Shown piece by piece: positions 36,401 to 48,435 of a DNA stretch of 64,000 bases. Every line of letters begins with the position of its first letter. Position 1 is the first letter of the stretch. The translations under genes and the position numbers were made by a program. Below the pieces are notes generated by a model. That model did no database searches. It was not told where the DNA came from and saw only the letters and a list, made by a program, of their open reading frames with translations. The stretch is from Helianthus annuus (Eukaryota; Streptophyta; Magnoliopsida; Asterales; Asteraceae): assembly GCF_002127325.2 (NCBI RefSeq), contig NC_035448.2, positions 127,446,561 to 127,510,560 on the forward strand, read 5' to 3'.

Positions 36401-37095
36401 AACCGGCTGTACAGGCAGCTGGCAGTTTATTTCTGAACTAGTAAGGTATGGCTACCCGCGACGGGCAAAGCCTTAGTCCTTCATGGGTCGCCACAACCTC
36501 AAATAAGTTTCCAAAGTTGCAATTCAGCCCTAGGTCCTTTTAAACTTGATTTTAACTTGTTTTCTTGCACTTTTAACCCCCAAACTTGACTTTTAAGGAC
36601 TCCAAGTTATAAACCAACTTTGTTTAATCCCCGGTTATTCATACGTTCACCGTAAAGTCTTAAATTTCAACGTTGACGCTTTTAATCCCTCGTATACGAA
36701 TATTGTCATAACTTTCTCATACTTTATCGAAACCTCGTGAAATTTTTATCACACATTCTTGTGAGTATAATTTATCATTACAAAGCTTCAGGTCTGCTAA
36801 AAGATCACTCAGAGGTATATTTTTAATATGTTGACACATTTAGCTCCTGTAGTTTGTAATTCCTCACTTTCTTTCACAATTAGCTTCGTATGATCCATGA
36901 CTTATTCGTTTAAGGGTATAAACATCATGTAAGGTTATTGAAAGACATATTTATTCATTGTTGACATTTTGAATCCTTTTACACACATAGATTCCTTGTC
37001 TGTCAACTTTAGTGCCTCTAATTCAATCCTTTACACGTTTAAAGTCCATGACACGTGTCGATATAATATTGGACATGAATTTTCGAGGTGTTACA
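33483..37095 (-). repeat. 3' LTR of gypsy element G1 (3613 bp)
   Basis: Left end TGTCACACCCC, right end GGTGTTACA; paired with 57984-61590 (3607 bp). The outer flanks carry the 5-bp duplication CATTG (33478-33482 and 61591-61595). About 10 differences occur in the first 400 bases. A TATA-like TTTATATAGG is near 36262 (minus strand). The length is unusually large for a chromovirus LTR. No ORF with a domain is inside. Confidence 0.93.
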
Positions 37096-37580
37096 TCCTC
37101 ACCCCCTTAAAAGAAATCTCGACCTCGAGATTTGCTATAATGCTGGAAGTTCTTTCTGTCGCATAATGGTCTTAACTTCTATAGCATATCTGGAGTCTCT
37201 CCAAGCTCCCAAGTTGACCTTTATAATAGGTATATGTATCCTTTTTGGAGCTTCTTAACCTGTCGATCCTTCATCGATGCAGGTTTCTCATCATATCATA
37301 AATCTGCATATCATTATGTGATAATGCTTCTTGACTTATTGATGAAATATATCCTTAAATCATTAGTGTGTAATACATGGCAATTTCCGCCAAGCTCTTT
37401 AAGTAGGTTTTAGCTCATATGCTATTTAATCTTGATACATTCGATTCCTTCGAATGATTTTATATATCCAGAGCTTAACTAGCCTGATAATTAACACATT
37501 GGCACACCCTTCCAGGGTGATATCTTTTGTTGAACCTTATTCCTTAACAAGAACTCAGGAGGTTCGCGACTTTCAATAGT
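37096..37580 (-). pseudogene. G1 pol end remnant
   Basis: The polypurine tract TTAAGGGGGTGAGGA abuts the LTR on the minus strand. Upstream, scattered chromodomain-like words (RQVKKL, STWEL) survive without an open frame. Only about 480 bp of pol remains here and the RT lies beyond element H, so most of RNase H and integrase is deleted. Confidence 0.6.
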
Positions 37581-39274
37581 TGATGTGTGTAAAATGCAAC
37601 ATATAAATTACATCAAATGAGGCATAAAACTAACCCTTTTTAAGTACTAATGTTGGAAAAAGAGTGTTTTTGTCTTCCTTTTGTATTTTCAGGATGAAAT
37701 GAGCTCAAATTCACAAAAGAAGCAAAAAGATGGCTAAATCTAACATAAATACAAGAAAAGGAACAAAAGTGGATTGCCCGACCCCTCAACGGCATCCTCC
37801 CAAGCAAAAAAAGAGAAGTTAGAAGACTGAACACGCCCCGTGCTCAGCCAGCACGGGGCCGTGCCCAAGAAGCAGCAGAAAAGACAAACCTATAGAAGCT
37901 TCTAATGCCCACCACGGGGCCGTGTCCAAGGAGCACGGGGGCGTGGCGAAAGTACAGCAGGCGCATTAATTGTAATTGCAAATTACAATTAATGAAGAGA
38001 GAGAGTGTCAGACGGGCACGGGGGCGTGTCCAGCGGACACGGGGCCGTGCCCAGCCTTCTTTTCAGCCTATAAATAGGAGTGCTTGGTTTCATTTCAACT
38101 CATCCCTTGGCACACCACATCTCTCACACTTCATCCACCACCCACCACCACCATAACACCATCATCCACCACCATCATCCATTGTCCATCATAGAGTGTG
38201 AGAGTCGTCTCGAGATCCAAGATTGATCGTAAGAGTTCTTGACAATCAAGGCCATGTTTGCCTAAGTCTCTTACATCACTTGGTGAAGACAAGTGTTTAG
38301 TATAATACTTTTTATTTTTAATCTTTTGCACTTTTTATTTGGTTTTGTATTAATTGACTTTTATAACTAGTTACTTATGTTAAAGGTGATCTTTCCTTAT
38401 CGTTTGTCCGTGGTGTCTTGGCATTATTTTACTGTCTATATAAAATAAAAGATTTTCACCATTCATATCTCCACGGTCTATATGGAGGTATGTTGGCTAC
38501 CTGGTCGGGGGTTAAGGGAACGGTTTGGTAAGGGTCTTGCCCTTGTTCAGCGTTTAGAGGTCCTGCAAGGGACATGGGTCAAATTTAGTAGGATCTCCTT
38601 CAATGCCCATAGGTATTGGATGGCGGGGATCCAAACTCTTTGACCCCCTCATAAGTTAACTACTATTAATACTATAATCCGGCTATTTAGGACTGTATCC
38701 CTGCTGACTCAGACTACTTAGTCGAGGGTAACGTCACCGCCAAAAGCGGGGCCTACCATAATTTGCATTAATAACTTAATTCATTATCTTCCAATAATCC
38801 AACCCTTTAGGATTGTATCCTTGCTGACTCAAACTACTGGGTTGAGGGTAACGTCGCCTTCAAAAGAGGGGCCTACTACAATAACTAAGATAATCTCTTA
38901 AACAAGTGCAAAAGTGCGAAAATAATCAAGGGTTATACTAATACATGAGTCGGATCCAAGTGATTCATCTTGTCTATCTGTTTTTATTTTATTTTAATTT
39001 TCAGCATTTAGTTAGTTTTTATTTTCTTAGTTTAAAAACCTTTTCTAACTTTTTGATTTGATTAGACGTTGAGGATAAACTGGTACTAAAAGCTCTTGTG
39101 TCCTTGGACGACCTCGGTATCTTACCAACACTATACTACGTCCACGATGGGTGCACTTGCCCATATGTGTGTTTAGTGTTAGTAAATATCTTGTTTTATA
39201 AATTTAAAACTTGGCTAAAAGTGTAAAAAGGGCTTAAATATACATAAAAAATATATAACACTACACACGCATCA
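37581..39274 (+). repeat. 5' LTR of Athila-like element H
   Basis: Starts TGATGTGTGTAAAATGC and ends ACACGCATCA; the partner is 51798-53516. Flanked by ATAGT (37576-37580 and 53517-53521). The TATA box CTATAAATAGG is near 38070. Three word doublets at 37831-37865, 37912-37946 and 38016-38052 lie upstream, each separated by exactly 9 bp. 38700-38890 contains two similar blocks (CTGACTC...GAGGGTAACGTC), an internal duplication of about 120 bp. Confidence 0.95.
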
Positions 39275-39280
39275 AGTTTT

Positions 39281-39298
39281 TGGCGCCGTTGCCGGGGA
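39281..39298 (+). other. Primer binding site of H (Athila type)
   Basis: TGGCGCCGTTGCCGGGGA lies six bases after the LTR. This is the classic Athila primer site, attributed to an Asp-type tRNA. Confidence 0.9.
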
Positions 39299-39563
39299 CA
39301 CAAGGATTTTAAGAAAGTTAGGAATCAACGGCCTAATCATATTTTTATTTTTCTTTTTAATTTTTTAGGATTTTTTTTTAGTTTTTCAGCTTCTGCAGAG
39401 CTAGCACGGGTCGTGCCCGCTGAACACGCCCCCGTGCTCAATCATTGGAACTGGCAATCCTGTTTTAAGTCAGACAGTAAGCTGAACACGGGGCCGTGCT
39501 CACTCAACACGCCCCCGTGCCCAAGATTCACTTACTGAAAACAGAACCGTTAGATCCCGGCGG

Positions 39564-40244
39564 TTGGTAATTTCTAACATAAACATGAGTGATAGTAATT
39601 CTTTTTGCTTTCGGCACTCTTATGGTACGTGGTGTCAATTATGTGGAGGCGAACATGAAGAATTAAAATGTTACTTTCTAAATTATAGGCCCCACTACAT
39701 AGACCCACCAATTCCTTATAACCTTAAGAGGGGCGAAAGTAAAAATAAGCACTATCTCTCCCTCGAATGCGCCCAGCCAGATATTCTAGGGGAAATGCTC
39801 CTTGACGAGTTATTTCAACTAGAAGAGCTACTTCTAAATTGGTCAAAAGAACTTAGGAAGGATTTTATTGATCCGCCCCAAGACGATGACCATGAAGAAA
39901 TGTTGGAACCGCATTCCGACAACCTCGTTGCTCCCAAAAATACCTTCATACCTAGCGAAGACTTGGACGATAGTCGTCCATGTGCCGATTGTGCCGTGAA
40001 GGACTCTCCATCGACTTCATTCGATGCATACATAGACCTGAGCGATTCGGCATACACCTTCTTTAACGAGAGCCCGGGAAAGGGTTGGACTTGTCCACCT
40101 AGAATGAAAATAGGAATTACCCTCACCGACAACCTCTTGCATTCTCGCCTTAGTCTAGGACAATTAAGGTATCTTAAGCACTTTAGGGTTGTTCCAACCA
40201 ATCAAGAGCCACCCGATACTGGTAAGTTCCTTGAAAAAAACTAG
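39564..40244 (+). CDS. H ORF1, zinc-knuckle-like hypothetical protein (226 aa)
   Basis: Near the N-terminus it has CQLCGGEHEELKC, a CX2CX3HX4C-like cluster reminiscent of Athila gag nucleocapsid, followed by YRPHYIDPPIPYNL. The rest is acidic (PQDDDHEEMLEPH) without a recognised domain. No capsid region, protease or RT accompanies it, so H looks non-autonomous. The start is the first ATG in frame; MSDSNSF seven codons later is equally likely. GTAAGT at 40221 near the end could be a splice donor. A role in RNA binding is inference from the cysteine cluster. Confidence 0.6.
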   Translation: MVISNINMSDSNSFCFRHSYGTWCQLCGGEHEELKCYFLNYRPHYIDPPIPYNLKRGESKNKHYLSLECAQPDILGEMLLDELFQLEELLLNWSKELRKDFIDPPQDDDHEEMLEPHSDNLVAPKNTFIPSEDLDDSRPCADCAVKDSPSTSFDAYIDLSDSAYTFFNESPGKGWTCPPRMKIGITLTDNLLHSRLSLGQLRYLKHFRVVPTNQEPPDTGKFLEKN

Positions 40245-40858
40245 ACAACTTCATAAAATAGTCCCTCGACACGGGGCCGTGTCCAGCCAACACGCCCCCG
40301 TGTCCACCAAAAGATTCCCTTCTGATCAGCACGTCAGAATACGGACAAACTGTGTCAGAACTCCACCTGCACACGGGGCCGTGTCCAACGAACACGGGGC
40401 CGTGTCCAGGATGCTGTCGTTTTCTATAAATGCAGCCAAGAATTCTGCACATTTGGACCAACTTGGGACAGAGATTTGAAGGAATCTTCTCTCAACTATC
40501 CTAGGTAAGTCTAAAAGAAGGTTCCAACAACCCATCTTGTCATTTCCTCTTCTAGCCATTTCCTTCTTCTCCATCTTTCTCCAAGAACTACCACTAAAAG
40601 TTTGAATTCTTCAAACTTTGTGGTAGGGATTAATGAGTTTTGTTCAAGGAATCTTGGTAAAAATATGTTATGTAACATTGTTTTAAGTTATTAATGTTTA
40701 AAAGGACCCCACAAGTTCAGAAAATAACTTAAAATTTCAAGTTTCCTTGCTTCAAAATTCTGCAGAAAGATGAACACGGGGCCGTGCTCAATGAGCACGG
40801 GGCCGTGCCCAGACACTGTTTCATTAAATAAACTATTTTTCAGTTTATTTTTCGTAGA

Positions 40859-41229
40859 ATGTCAAGTGAAAACAGCGAAACATCTTCCGTGCATTTATCA
40901 AACAGCCGAAGAGGAAGAAGGCCCTCCGTTGAAGCTACGGTTGTGCACTATGTGATAGCATTAAGGGAGGCTCTCGACGAAATGACGTCGGTAGAGGAGG
41001 TCCTAATCGACCGTATTAACAATCTTACGGTGGGACTCGAAAGCAGCTTCCAAGAAATTAACCTCTTGCACCAGAGGATAAATATTCTTGTAGCACCCCC
41101 GATGGAACCAGTCCTCCCACAACAGGATTGGAACTTGGCACTCGGGATTAACAACCCTACCAGGTGGGAAGACTTTCCGGCGGAACCTCCCATGGAGCAC
41201 CAACAAGAGATCCCGGTGGAAATCGAAAC
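40859..41229 (+). pseudogene. H ORF2, first part (cut by G3)
   Basis: The frame begins MSSENSETSS and includes a heptad-like helical segment (EEVLIDRINNLTVGLESSFQ region) and a proline-rich tail. It is cut at 41229 by insertion of G3. Skipping G3 and one copy of its duplication, the frame continues at 49870 and stops at 49940-49942, giving about 148 residues before insertion. I do not recognise it. It lies where Athila elements carry the gag-pol start, but no gag or pol motif is present. Confidence 0.55.
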
Positions 41230-42658
41230 TGTCACAGCCCCCGATCCCTAGTTCCCGGGAACGGGCGGCCGTGAACCAGTTTTGGTGGTATCGTATTTAT
41301 TTATCCAATTTGGCAGCGGAAATTTTCATCAGGACCGTAGTTAGGAAATATTAAATCAGAGTAAACCACCATGTTTTATAACATTAAACATATGGGTAAA
41401 ACCCAAGTTTTCAATACACACTTTTCATAGGAGTACATCCTATTTATTTGAATAAAAATATCCATTTTATTATTAGGTAACTTTATTGCCACTTTTCCAA
41501 GCCTTCAGTGCTGTCCAGCTGGCTTCTATTTGGCTTTCACATTTTGTTACCTGAAACGCGTTTTAAAAATATTTTGTCAGTGGGAAATACTGGTGAGTGA
41601 TTCCCAGTTTAATCAAGTTTAAGTAAAAGCCAATTTGCAGTATTGAGGGCACATCCGCAATTACATTTGTATCCAAGACATCACAATTAACATCAGTGGT
41701 ACGGTCATACTCAACTTATGGGATGTTACCACGCCAGTAACCAATTTTGTATACAAAACCCCAACATACCCACTATAATTGTATTCTTTACAAATACTCA
41801 ATAACTGCTTTGTATATATTTAATTTAAGTGAGGTTTTGTAAAAACAATTTGCAAAAAGAGGATTACTCACTTTGCTGTTTTAGGTTTTTCGTAAGGGTT
41901 TCCTGGAGATAATCTATAAATTACACAAAGGCACGTGTGTTAGTATAATAACCCATTTTAACATTAGTAATACCCTCCCCGAGACAGTATTCCAACGACT
42001 ACGTCGGGCAGAACCACGACAGCCGTTACGGAACCCTAGATCAATCGGCCAGCGTATCTAATACGTCTCCAGGGGTTATAATACTTACATCGTAGCAGAA
42101 CCTCGCTATTTTAGGGGGTATAATGCCCGGCTATAATAACTCCCTACAGAAATTGTGATTTGAGATTGAGAATGTGAACGACGGAAACTGAAAGCCCGTT
42201 GCCTTCTTATATAGGGCTGTAATTGGACTTCCTCGCGGCCCGCGTGACATTAGGGCTGGGCCTACGCGGCCCGCGTCAATCCTGGTCAACGGACTAGCTT
42301 GTCCGGCTCACCCCCTAGACTCGCCACGATGATGACACGTGTCATCACCGGGCTGCGCCACTATCTTGGTCGCTCGCGGCCCGCATTAAGTTGGATACAC
42401 CTTTACGCGGCCCGCTTGAACTTAAAAATCAAAGAATTCTGGTTATATCCTCGCGCGGCCCGCGTTAAGTTGAGGTGAGGTCCCATGCGGCCCGCCTCAA
42501 CTTATTATTTATTGTTTTTAATTTATTTTATATATTATATTCTATTTTGGGCTCGGTTTTCACATACGGGGTGCATATAAAGACATATTAATATATTTAC
42601 AATATATTAGGGTGTCAGAAATATTATGAGGATGTCGGTTTTACCGAGGGTTGTTATA
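41230..42658 (-). repeat. 3' LTR of Tekay chromovirus G3 (1429 bp)
   Basis: Left end TGTCACAGCCCCCG, right end GGTTGTTATA. The partner 48436-49864 is the same length, with about six substitutions by eye. TSD GAAAC is at 41225-41229 and 49865-49869. Doublets lie at 42234-42275, 42375-42416 and 42454-42496 (spacers 20, 20, 21). The TATA box is near 42208. Confidence 0.95.
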
Positions 42659-42694
42659 TCCTCCCCACCTTGTTTTAGAGCTCGTCCTCGAGAT

Positions 42695-45256
42695 CTACTG
42701 GAACAAGTGTGGATATTTCTTTTGCATTTCTGATTTCAGTTCCCACGTGTATTCAGGTCCTCTTTTGGAGTCCCATTTAACTTTGACCAGAACTAATCTC
42801 TTACGCTTGAGATTTTTAATTTTTCTATCTTCAATCTGTAGAGGCTTCTCTACAAATTTGAGTTGTTCATTAATCTCTATATCCTTGAGAGGTACTACGA
42901 GTGATTCATCAGCTAAACACTTTTTGAGATTAGATACATGAAATACATCATGTATTCCTGCCATTTCCTCTGGCAGTTGTAGCTGATAAGCTACAGGTCC
43001 TATTCTTTTAAGAATTTTGAAAGGTCCAATATACCTAGGACTTAGCTTTCCTCTCTTGATGAATCTTACCACTCCTTTCCAGGGAGAGACTTTCAATAAT
43101 ACTTTATCTCCTACTTGAAATTCTAATGGTTTGCGTCTGTTATCGGCATAACTCTTTTGTCGATCACGTGCTGCTTTTAGTCGTTCCTTGACTTGAATGA
43201 TTTTGTCAGTTGTTTCTTGTACTACTTCAGGTCCAGATAATTGTTTTTTCCCAATTTCTGCCCAACAGACTGGGGTTCTGCACTTTCGTCCATAAAGTGC
43301 TTCGAATGGTGCAGCATTGATACTTGTGTGATAACTGTTATTATAAGAAAATTCTATTAAAGGTAAGTGTTCGTCCCAATTACCTCCAAAATCAATTACA
43401 CAAGCTCTAAGCATGTCCTCCATTGTCTGAATTGTCCTTTCACTTTGTCCGTCTGTTTGAGGATGATACGCGGTGCTTAGATTTAGCCTGGTTCCCATTG
43501 CTCTTTGGAAACTTGACCAAAAATGAGAAGTAAAACGGCTATCTCTATCAGAAACAATTGATAAAGGAATGCCATGTAATGAAACAATTTCGTTTACATA
43601 TAATTTGGCTAATTGTTCCATACTAAAGGTTTCCTTCATTGGTAAGAAATGAGCTGACTTGGTTAATCTATCTACAATCACCCAGATTGTATCATTACCT
43701 TTCCTTGTTTTAGGCAATTTGGTAACAAAATCCATTGTTATCAATTCCCATTTCCAAACTGGTATTTCTAATTGCTGTAACAAACCTGAGGGTTTCTGAT
43801 GTTCAGCTTTAACTTGTGAGCAAGTTAAACATTTAGAAACATAAGCTGCTATGTCCTTTTTCATTCCTATCCACCAGAAATTTTTCCTTAAATCCTGGTA
43901 CATTTTATTACTTCCTGGATGCATCGTATATTTAGACTTATGAGCTTCTTCTAATATACGGTGACGTAAATTTCCTAATTTAGGTATCCACATTCTCTTT
44001 TTATGGAACCTCCAAATTCCATCTGTTCCTTGTTCTAATTCCTTAATCATTCCTTTTAATTTTTCAGTATCCTCCTTGATTACTGATTCCTGTGCTTTTC
44101 TAATTTGATTGTTTAAATCTACTTGTAGATTTAATTTAAAAGAACGTACCCTTTTTGACTTTTCGTGATATTTTCGACTTAAAGCATCAGCCACCACATT
44201 GGCTTTTCCTGCATGATACTGGATATCACAATCATAATCACTAAGTAATTCCATCCAGCGTCTCTGTCTCATATTCAATTCTTTTTGCCCGAAGACATAT
44301 CTTAAACTCTTATGATCCGTAAATATGGTAAACTTACAACCATAAAGATAATGTCTCCAAATCTTAAGGGCAAAAATTATGGCTCCTAATTCCAAATCAT
44401 GGGTCGAATAATTTCCTTCATGACTCTTAAGCTGTCTAGATGCATAAGCTATAACCTTTTGACGTTGCATTAATACGCATCCATAACCTAACTTAGAAGC
44501 GTCACAAAAGACTACAAAGTCTTCAGTTCCTTCTGGTAACGCTAGTACCGGTGTATGGGTTAATCTTTGCTTAAGAATTCTAAAGGCTTCTTCTTGTTTT
44601 GGTCCCCATTCAAACTTAACATATTTACAGGTTAACTTAGTTAAGGGAATGGCTATTCTAGAAAAATCTCGGATAAATCTTCGATAATAACCGGCCAATC
44701 CTAAGAAACTTCTAACTTCAGTTGGTGACTCAGGGGTTTTCCATTTAGTAATTGCTTCGATCTTTGTTGGATCTACATGAATTCCTTCATGATTCACTAA
44801 ATGTCCGAGAAATTGCACCTGTTCTAACCAAAACTCGCATTTTGAAAACTTAGCATAAAGCTTTTCTTTTCTTAATAAACTTAAAAGTAAGTGCAAGTGC
44901 TTTGCATGCTCTTCTTTACTTTTAGAGTAAATGAGAATATCATCTATGAAGACAATTATGAATTTATCCAAATATGGCTTACATATTCGGTTCATCATGT
45001 CCATAAATGCGGCTGGGGCATTGGTTAAACCAAATGGCATGACAGTAAATTCATAATGACCATACCTTGTTCTGAATGCGGTTTTAGGAATATCCTCTTC
45101 CTGTACCTTTAATTGATGATATCCTGATCTTAAATCGATTTTAGAGAAAAATCGAGCTCCTTGAAGTTGATCAAACAAATCATCGATCCTCGGTAACGGG
45201 TACCGATTTTTAATCGTGACTTTGTTCAATTCACGGTAGTCAATGCACATTCGCAT
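42695..45256 (-). CDS. G3 pol: RT, RNase H, integrase, chromodomain (853 aa open)
   Basis: Residues 1-150: RT with [14 protein letters not shown] and catalytic FIDD (103-106). 250-360: RNase H with D252, E289, D314, D357. 430-480: integrase zinc finger H439, H446, C476, C479. 505-610: core with D509, D570, E606, a D35E spacing. 800-850: chromodomain ([10 protein letters not shown]...[15 protein letters not shown]). All catalytic residues I can check are present. The frame opens inside RT because 17 bases are missing upstream near 45290 compared with G2, so the RT N-terminus is out of frame. The chromodomain places it in the Tekay chromoviruses, which integrate in heterochromatin. Confidence 0.93.
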   Translation of the reverse strand: MRMCIDYRELNKVTIKNRYPLPRIDDLFDQLQGARFFSKIDLRSGYHQLKVQEEDIPKTAFRTRYGHYEFTVMPFGLTNAPAAFMDMMNRICKPYLDKFIIVFIDDILIYSKSKEEHAKHLHLLLSLLRKEKLYAKFSKCEFWLEQVQFLGHLVNHEGIHVDPTKIEAITKWKTPESPTEVRSFLGLAGYYRRFIRDFSRIAIPLTKLTCKYVKFEWGPKQEEAFRILKQRLTHTPVLALPEGTEDFVVFCDASKLGYGCVLMQRQKVIAYASRQLKSHEGNYSTHDLELGAIIFALKIWRHYLYGCKFTIFTDHKSLRYVFGQKELNMRQRRWMELLSDYDCDIQYHAGKANVVADALSRKYHEKSKRVRSFKLNLQVDLNNQIRKAQESVIKEDTEKLKGMIKELEQGTDGIWRFHKKRMWIPKLGNLRHRILEEAHKSKYTMHPGSNKMYQDLRKNFWWIGMKKDIAAYVSKCLTCSQVKAEHQKPSGLLQQLEIPVWKWELITMDFVTKLPKTRKGNDTIWVIVDRLTKSAHFLPMKETFSMEQLAKLYVNEIVSLHGIPLSIVSDRDSRFTSHFWSSFQRAMGTRLNLSTAYHPQTDGQSERTIQTMEDMLRACVIDFGGNWDEHLPLIEFSYNNSYHTSINAAPFEALYGRKCRTPVCWAEIGKKQLSGPEVVQETTDKIIQVKERLKAARDRQKSYADNRRKPLEFQVGDKVLLKVSPWKGVVRFIKRGKLSPRYIGPFKILKRIGPVAYQLQLPEEMAGIHDVFHVSNLKKCLADESLVVPLKDIEINEQLKFVEKPLQIEDRKIKNLKRKRLVLVKVKWDSKRGPEYTWELKSEMQKKYPHLFQ

Positions 45257-45272
45257 TGATCCGTCCTTCTTT

Positions 45273-46172
45273 TTAACAAATAAAATCGGTGCTTGGTTGT
45301 ATAAATCCTTTCTCCAACAATTCGTCTAATTGTTTCTTTAGTTCTTGCATTTCAGCGGGTGCCAAACGGTAGGGTGCTTTGGCAATCGGTGCTGTTCCTG
45401 GTAACAGGTGAATTCTGAATTCAACTTCCCTGTCTGGCGGTAGTCCTGGCAATTCTTCTGGAAAGACATCTGAAAATTGGGATACTACTGGGATATCTTT
45501 TAATTCTTTTTCTTTGGTGTTAGTGATTATAGAAATCAAATACACTATAGATCCTTTTCTTATATAACTTGCAGTTTTCATCACAGAGATGAATTTAGTG
45601 GATCTAAAGGGTTTATCTCCTTTAATTGTGATCTTTTCACCTCTTGGTGATTTTATCTGAATTGACTTTTGATCACATAAGATATTGGCTTTATTGGCTA
45701 TTAACCAATCCATTCCTAATACGACATCAAATCCTACCAGATTCATTGGGTAAAGGTTTGCAATAAATTTTTGATTAAAAATTTCTATTCTCGCTCCTTG
45801 TAAGATTTCAGAAATTTTAATGGTTTCTCCATTTGCAGTTTCTACTAGACATTCTTGTGGTAGTTTAGTTAATGATTGATTTAGGAGTTTGCAAAATGAA
45901 GTATTAATAAAACTTTGGTTGGCACCAGAGTCAAATAATACTTTAGCAAAAATATCATTAACTAAAAACGTACCAGCAATGACGTCCGGAATTAGTCTAG
46001 CTTCGTCTGCAGTTAGCACGAATGCTCTAGCATTTTTAGGATTTTTGTTGGTTGCAGCTGGAGCCAATTTCGGACAGTTTGTCCTAATGTGACCTTTTTC
46101 TCCACAATTGAAACACATTCCATTACTGGATTTCTTCTTGCAATTCTCTTCCTTGTGTCCTGGGCCTTGCAA
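45273..46172 (-). pseudogene. G3 second zinc knuckle, protease and start of RT
   Basis: The frame carries [14 protein letters not shown], protease ([18 protein letters not shown]) and the linker to RT ([16 protein letters not shown]), then leaves frame at the 17-base loss near 45290. It is separated from the gag frame by a 1-base loss near 46165 (G2 reads CTGGTGCC where G3 reads CTGGGCC). Two small deletions therefore split one gag-pol frame into three. Confidence 0.88.
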
Positions 46173-47167
46173 AAATTACAGTAAGTAGAACATCTTCCAG
46201 AATGCTTCTTTTTGCAGGCTTTGCAGTATGGTGCAGAGGTAGAACCTATATTTCTACGGTTGGAATTCCCAGAACGGAATTCTTGAGTAAGCCTTTGGGT
46301 TAGGTTTCTCCTCTGGTCTTCTTCTCTAGTACGAATTAACTCATCTGTCAAGGTATTGGCTAGTTCTACAGCTTCCTCTATGGTTTGGGGTCTAGCTGCC
46401 TTGACTACATGTCTAATCTCTCCAATTAATCCCCAGATATAACGGGAGATTAATACCGGTTCAGGTGATGCAAGGGTAGGTACTATCCTAGCATATTCAA
46501 AGAATGTGGTAGTGTAACCCTTACTGTCTACTCCGGTCATTCTTAGGTTTAGAAACTTATTTGCTATCTGTTCCTTTTCATTGGGAGGGCAGAATTTCCT
46601 TTCTACCATATTCTTAAATTCCTCCCATTCCATGTTATAAATCCTATCACTTCCTCTTGACTGGAGGATAGTGTTCCACCATTCTAGGGCTGCATTTTTA
46701 AACAGATTTGAAGCAAACATTATCTTATCTTCTTCAGCACATTTGCTTATTTTTAAAACAGCCTCAGTTTTCTCTATCCAGCGTAGAGCTGCAATGGGTC
46801 CTTCATTGCCCGAGAATTCTATTGGTTTACAGGACCAGAATTCCTTGTAAGAACAACCATGTGACATGGTTCTTCTTCTTTTGGGAATGGGCGCTTGAAG
46901 TACAGGTCCATTGTTCACGCTGTGCTCCGGTTCACTTGGTCGTTTACTGCTATGCTTACTTTTATTATTCGCTTCTTGAACCGTTTGAATAATAAATGGC
47001 ATTGCATCTATAATTCCTTGTGCCACTATATGTTGAACGGCACTATTATCCATTTGGTTTCCATTGTTATTGTTGTCCGGATTCTCATTAACCACGTTAT
47101 TGTTACTCTGGTTATCGTTATTCAGATTATCTTGATTTCCCTCGTCGGCCATCTGAATTTTAGACAT
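46160..47167 (-). pseudogene. G3 gag (capsid), frameshifted at the zinc knuckle
   Basis: Asn-rich N-terminus, then the gypsy capsid region ([40 protein letters not shown]). The frame runs on to 46013 out of register after the 1-base loss near 46165. Downstream of the break it overlaps the protease frame. Residues match G2 gag almost throughout. Confidence 0.88.
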
Positions 47168-47434
47168 TTACCAAATATTAATATCACAAATAATATTTGA
47201 ATATAGCCAATCACATGACACGCACGTTTAACCAAAAACGTCGAGCATTGCGACTTTTACTCTATTTATATAGTATGCATCATTACACACTAGTACTGAA
47301 ATTTAAATTACAATACTGACTGGAATGTAAAGCTACAATACTAATAATAAGCATCCGTAGTTTTTTTTTTTTAACACATACACACATATATTATTTTATT
47401 ATTATTATTATTATTACTGTTTCTACCATCACCT
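47168..47434 (-). other. Conserved AT-rich spacer between ORF0 and gag in G3
   Basis: About 270 bp, AT-rich with an (ATT)n tract near 47397-47415. It aligns with 33083-33240 of G2. On the minus strand it ends TAAAATTCAG/ATGG at the gag start, an acceptor-like site, with a possible donor AAG/GTGATGG right after ORF0. It may be an intron. Confidence 0.45.
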
Positions 47435-48286
47435 TCACTGATATGGATTCATCCAAAAATCCATATTACGCTCATCGTATTTCCATACGAGGCGTCCTCC
47501 CACCTGTCGCATACGATCACTGCTTTCTAAAATTTCCTCCCCAAAAGTCCTAAGTTCCTGGACATTTTCTGCACTCATTGGGGGTGCAGGTTCTAGGACT
47601 GGGTTTGGAAACTGAGGTATGGGTTCCTGATACGGAGGCATAGGGGCCTGGTACGGGTATGGATTCTCTAAAATTTCCCTAACATATGCATCACTAATGT
47701 TGTAGGGATCTTGAGGATCTAACCCTGGATAAGCTCCTAAGTTGGGTATTGGCACATTTTCCTGTATTGGGTTTTATTGCACGTAGTCCCTAACATCATC
47801 CCACCAGGGGTCGTAATTGTTTGGGTCTAGAGGATCAGGTGCAGGTACCCTAGGTATTTCCTCCGGGTTGAAATCAGGCATTTCTATCTGGTTTTCTATT
47901 TCCATGGGTTGATCAAGATTTTGTGGTTGTGGTGCTAGCATTTGTTCCAGGTTTGGGTCAGCAGCAGTGGTTGCTAAAATATGGATATTAGCGATACCCC
48001 TATTGAGCATATCCTGATTATAAGCATCAGTTTCTCTTTTTGCTGCGGCTAACACTCACTGTTCCTGCAACTTTTTCATTCTTTTCCTACGCTCGTGCGC
48101 TCCCCTACTGAACCATCCCCTCTTTTTCTGAGGAAATGGCTCTTCAGACTGAGCCTTAAACACAAAGATTCCTTCTTCTGTGTCAGCAGAATACCCTGAG
48201 AGGGCAGGCTGAGAAGAGGAGGTGCCTTCGCTCCTAGGCGAACCAGACAGTTGACGATAAGCGTCAGAAGGTCCTTGGTCACTCAT
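47435..48286 (-). pseudogene. G3 5' accessory ORF (ORF0) with two in-frame stops
   Basis: On the minus strand it starts MSDQGPSDAYRQLSGS and continues through KKRGWFSRGAHERRKRMKK, MLNRGIANIHILATTA, a Pro/Glu-rich part and DPWWDDVRDYVQ to NPYQ at 47438. Stops interrupt it at 48056-48058 (AGA in G2) and 47774-47776. The total would be about 283 codons. No known domain; N-terminal Ser-rich, central basic, C-terminal Pro-rich. Copies also occur in G0 and G2. It sits where Gag begins in other chromoviruses but is separated from gag by a non-coding spacer. Confidence 0.7.
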
Positions 48287-48417
48287 ACTGTAAACTAACA
48301 AATAGTCAGATATCACATAACAAGTAAATACAATTATGCACGTATTTCCGTAATTTATTTCCTAACAATTTGAATTTTGATGTCAGCAGAACACTTCTGC
48401 GGCTGAATCAGTGGCAT

Positions 48418-48430
48418 AGCTCTGATACCA
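48418..48430 (-). other. Primer binding site (iMet tRNA) of G3
   Basis: Minus-strand TGGTATCAGAGCT, five bases from the 5' LTR at 48436. Confidence 0.92.
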
Positions 48431-48435
48431 CCTTC

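Noticed and set aside
36450..36495. Word doublet in the G1 LTR
   Set aside because: CCCGCGACGGG and ATGGGTCGCC resemble a decayed pair, but the match is too weak to claim a fixed spacing.
40221..40858. Intron joining H ORF1 to ORF2
   Set aside because: GTAAGT and a TTCGTAG acceptor exist, but splicing there would not enter the ORF2 frame, so I keep two ORFs.
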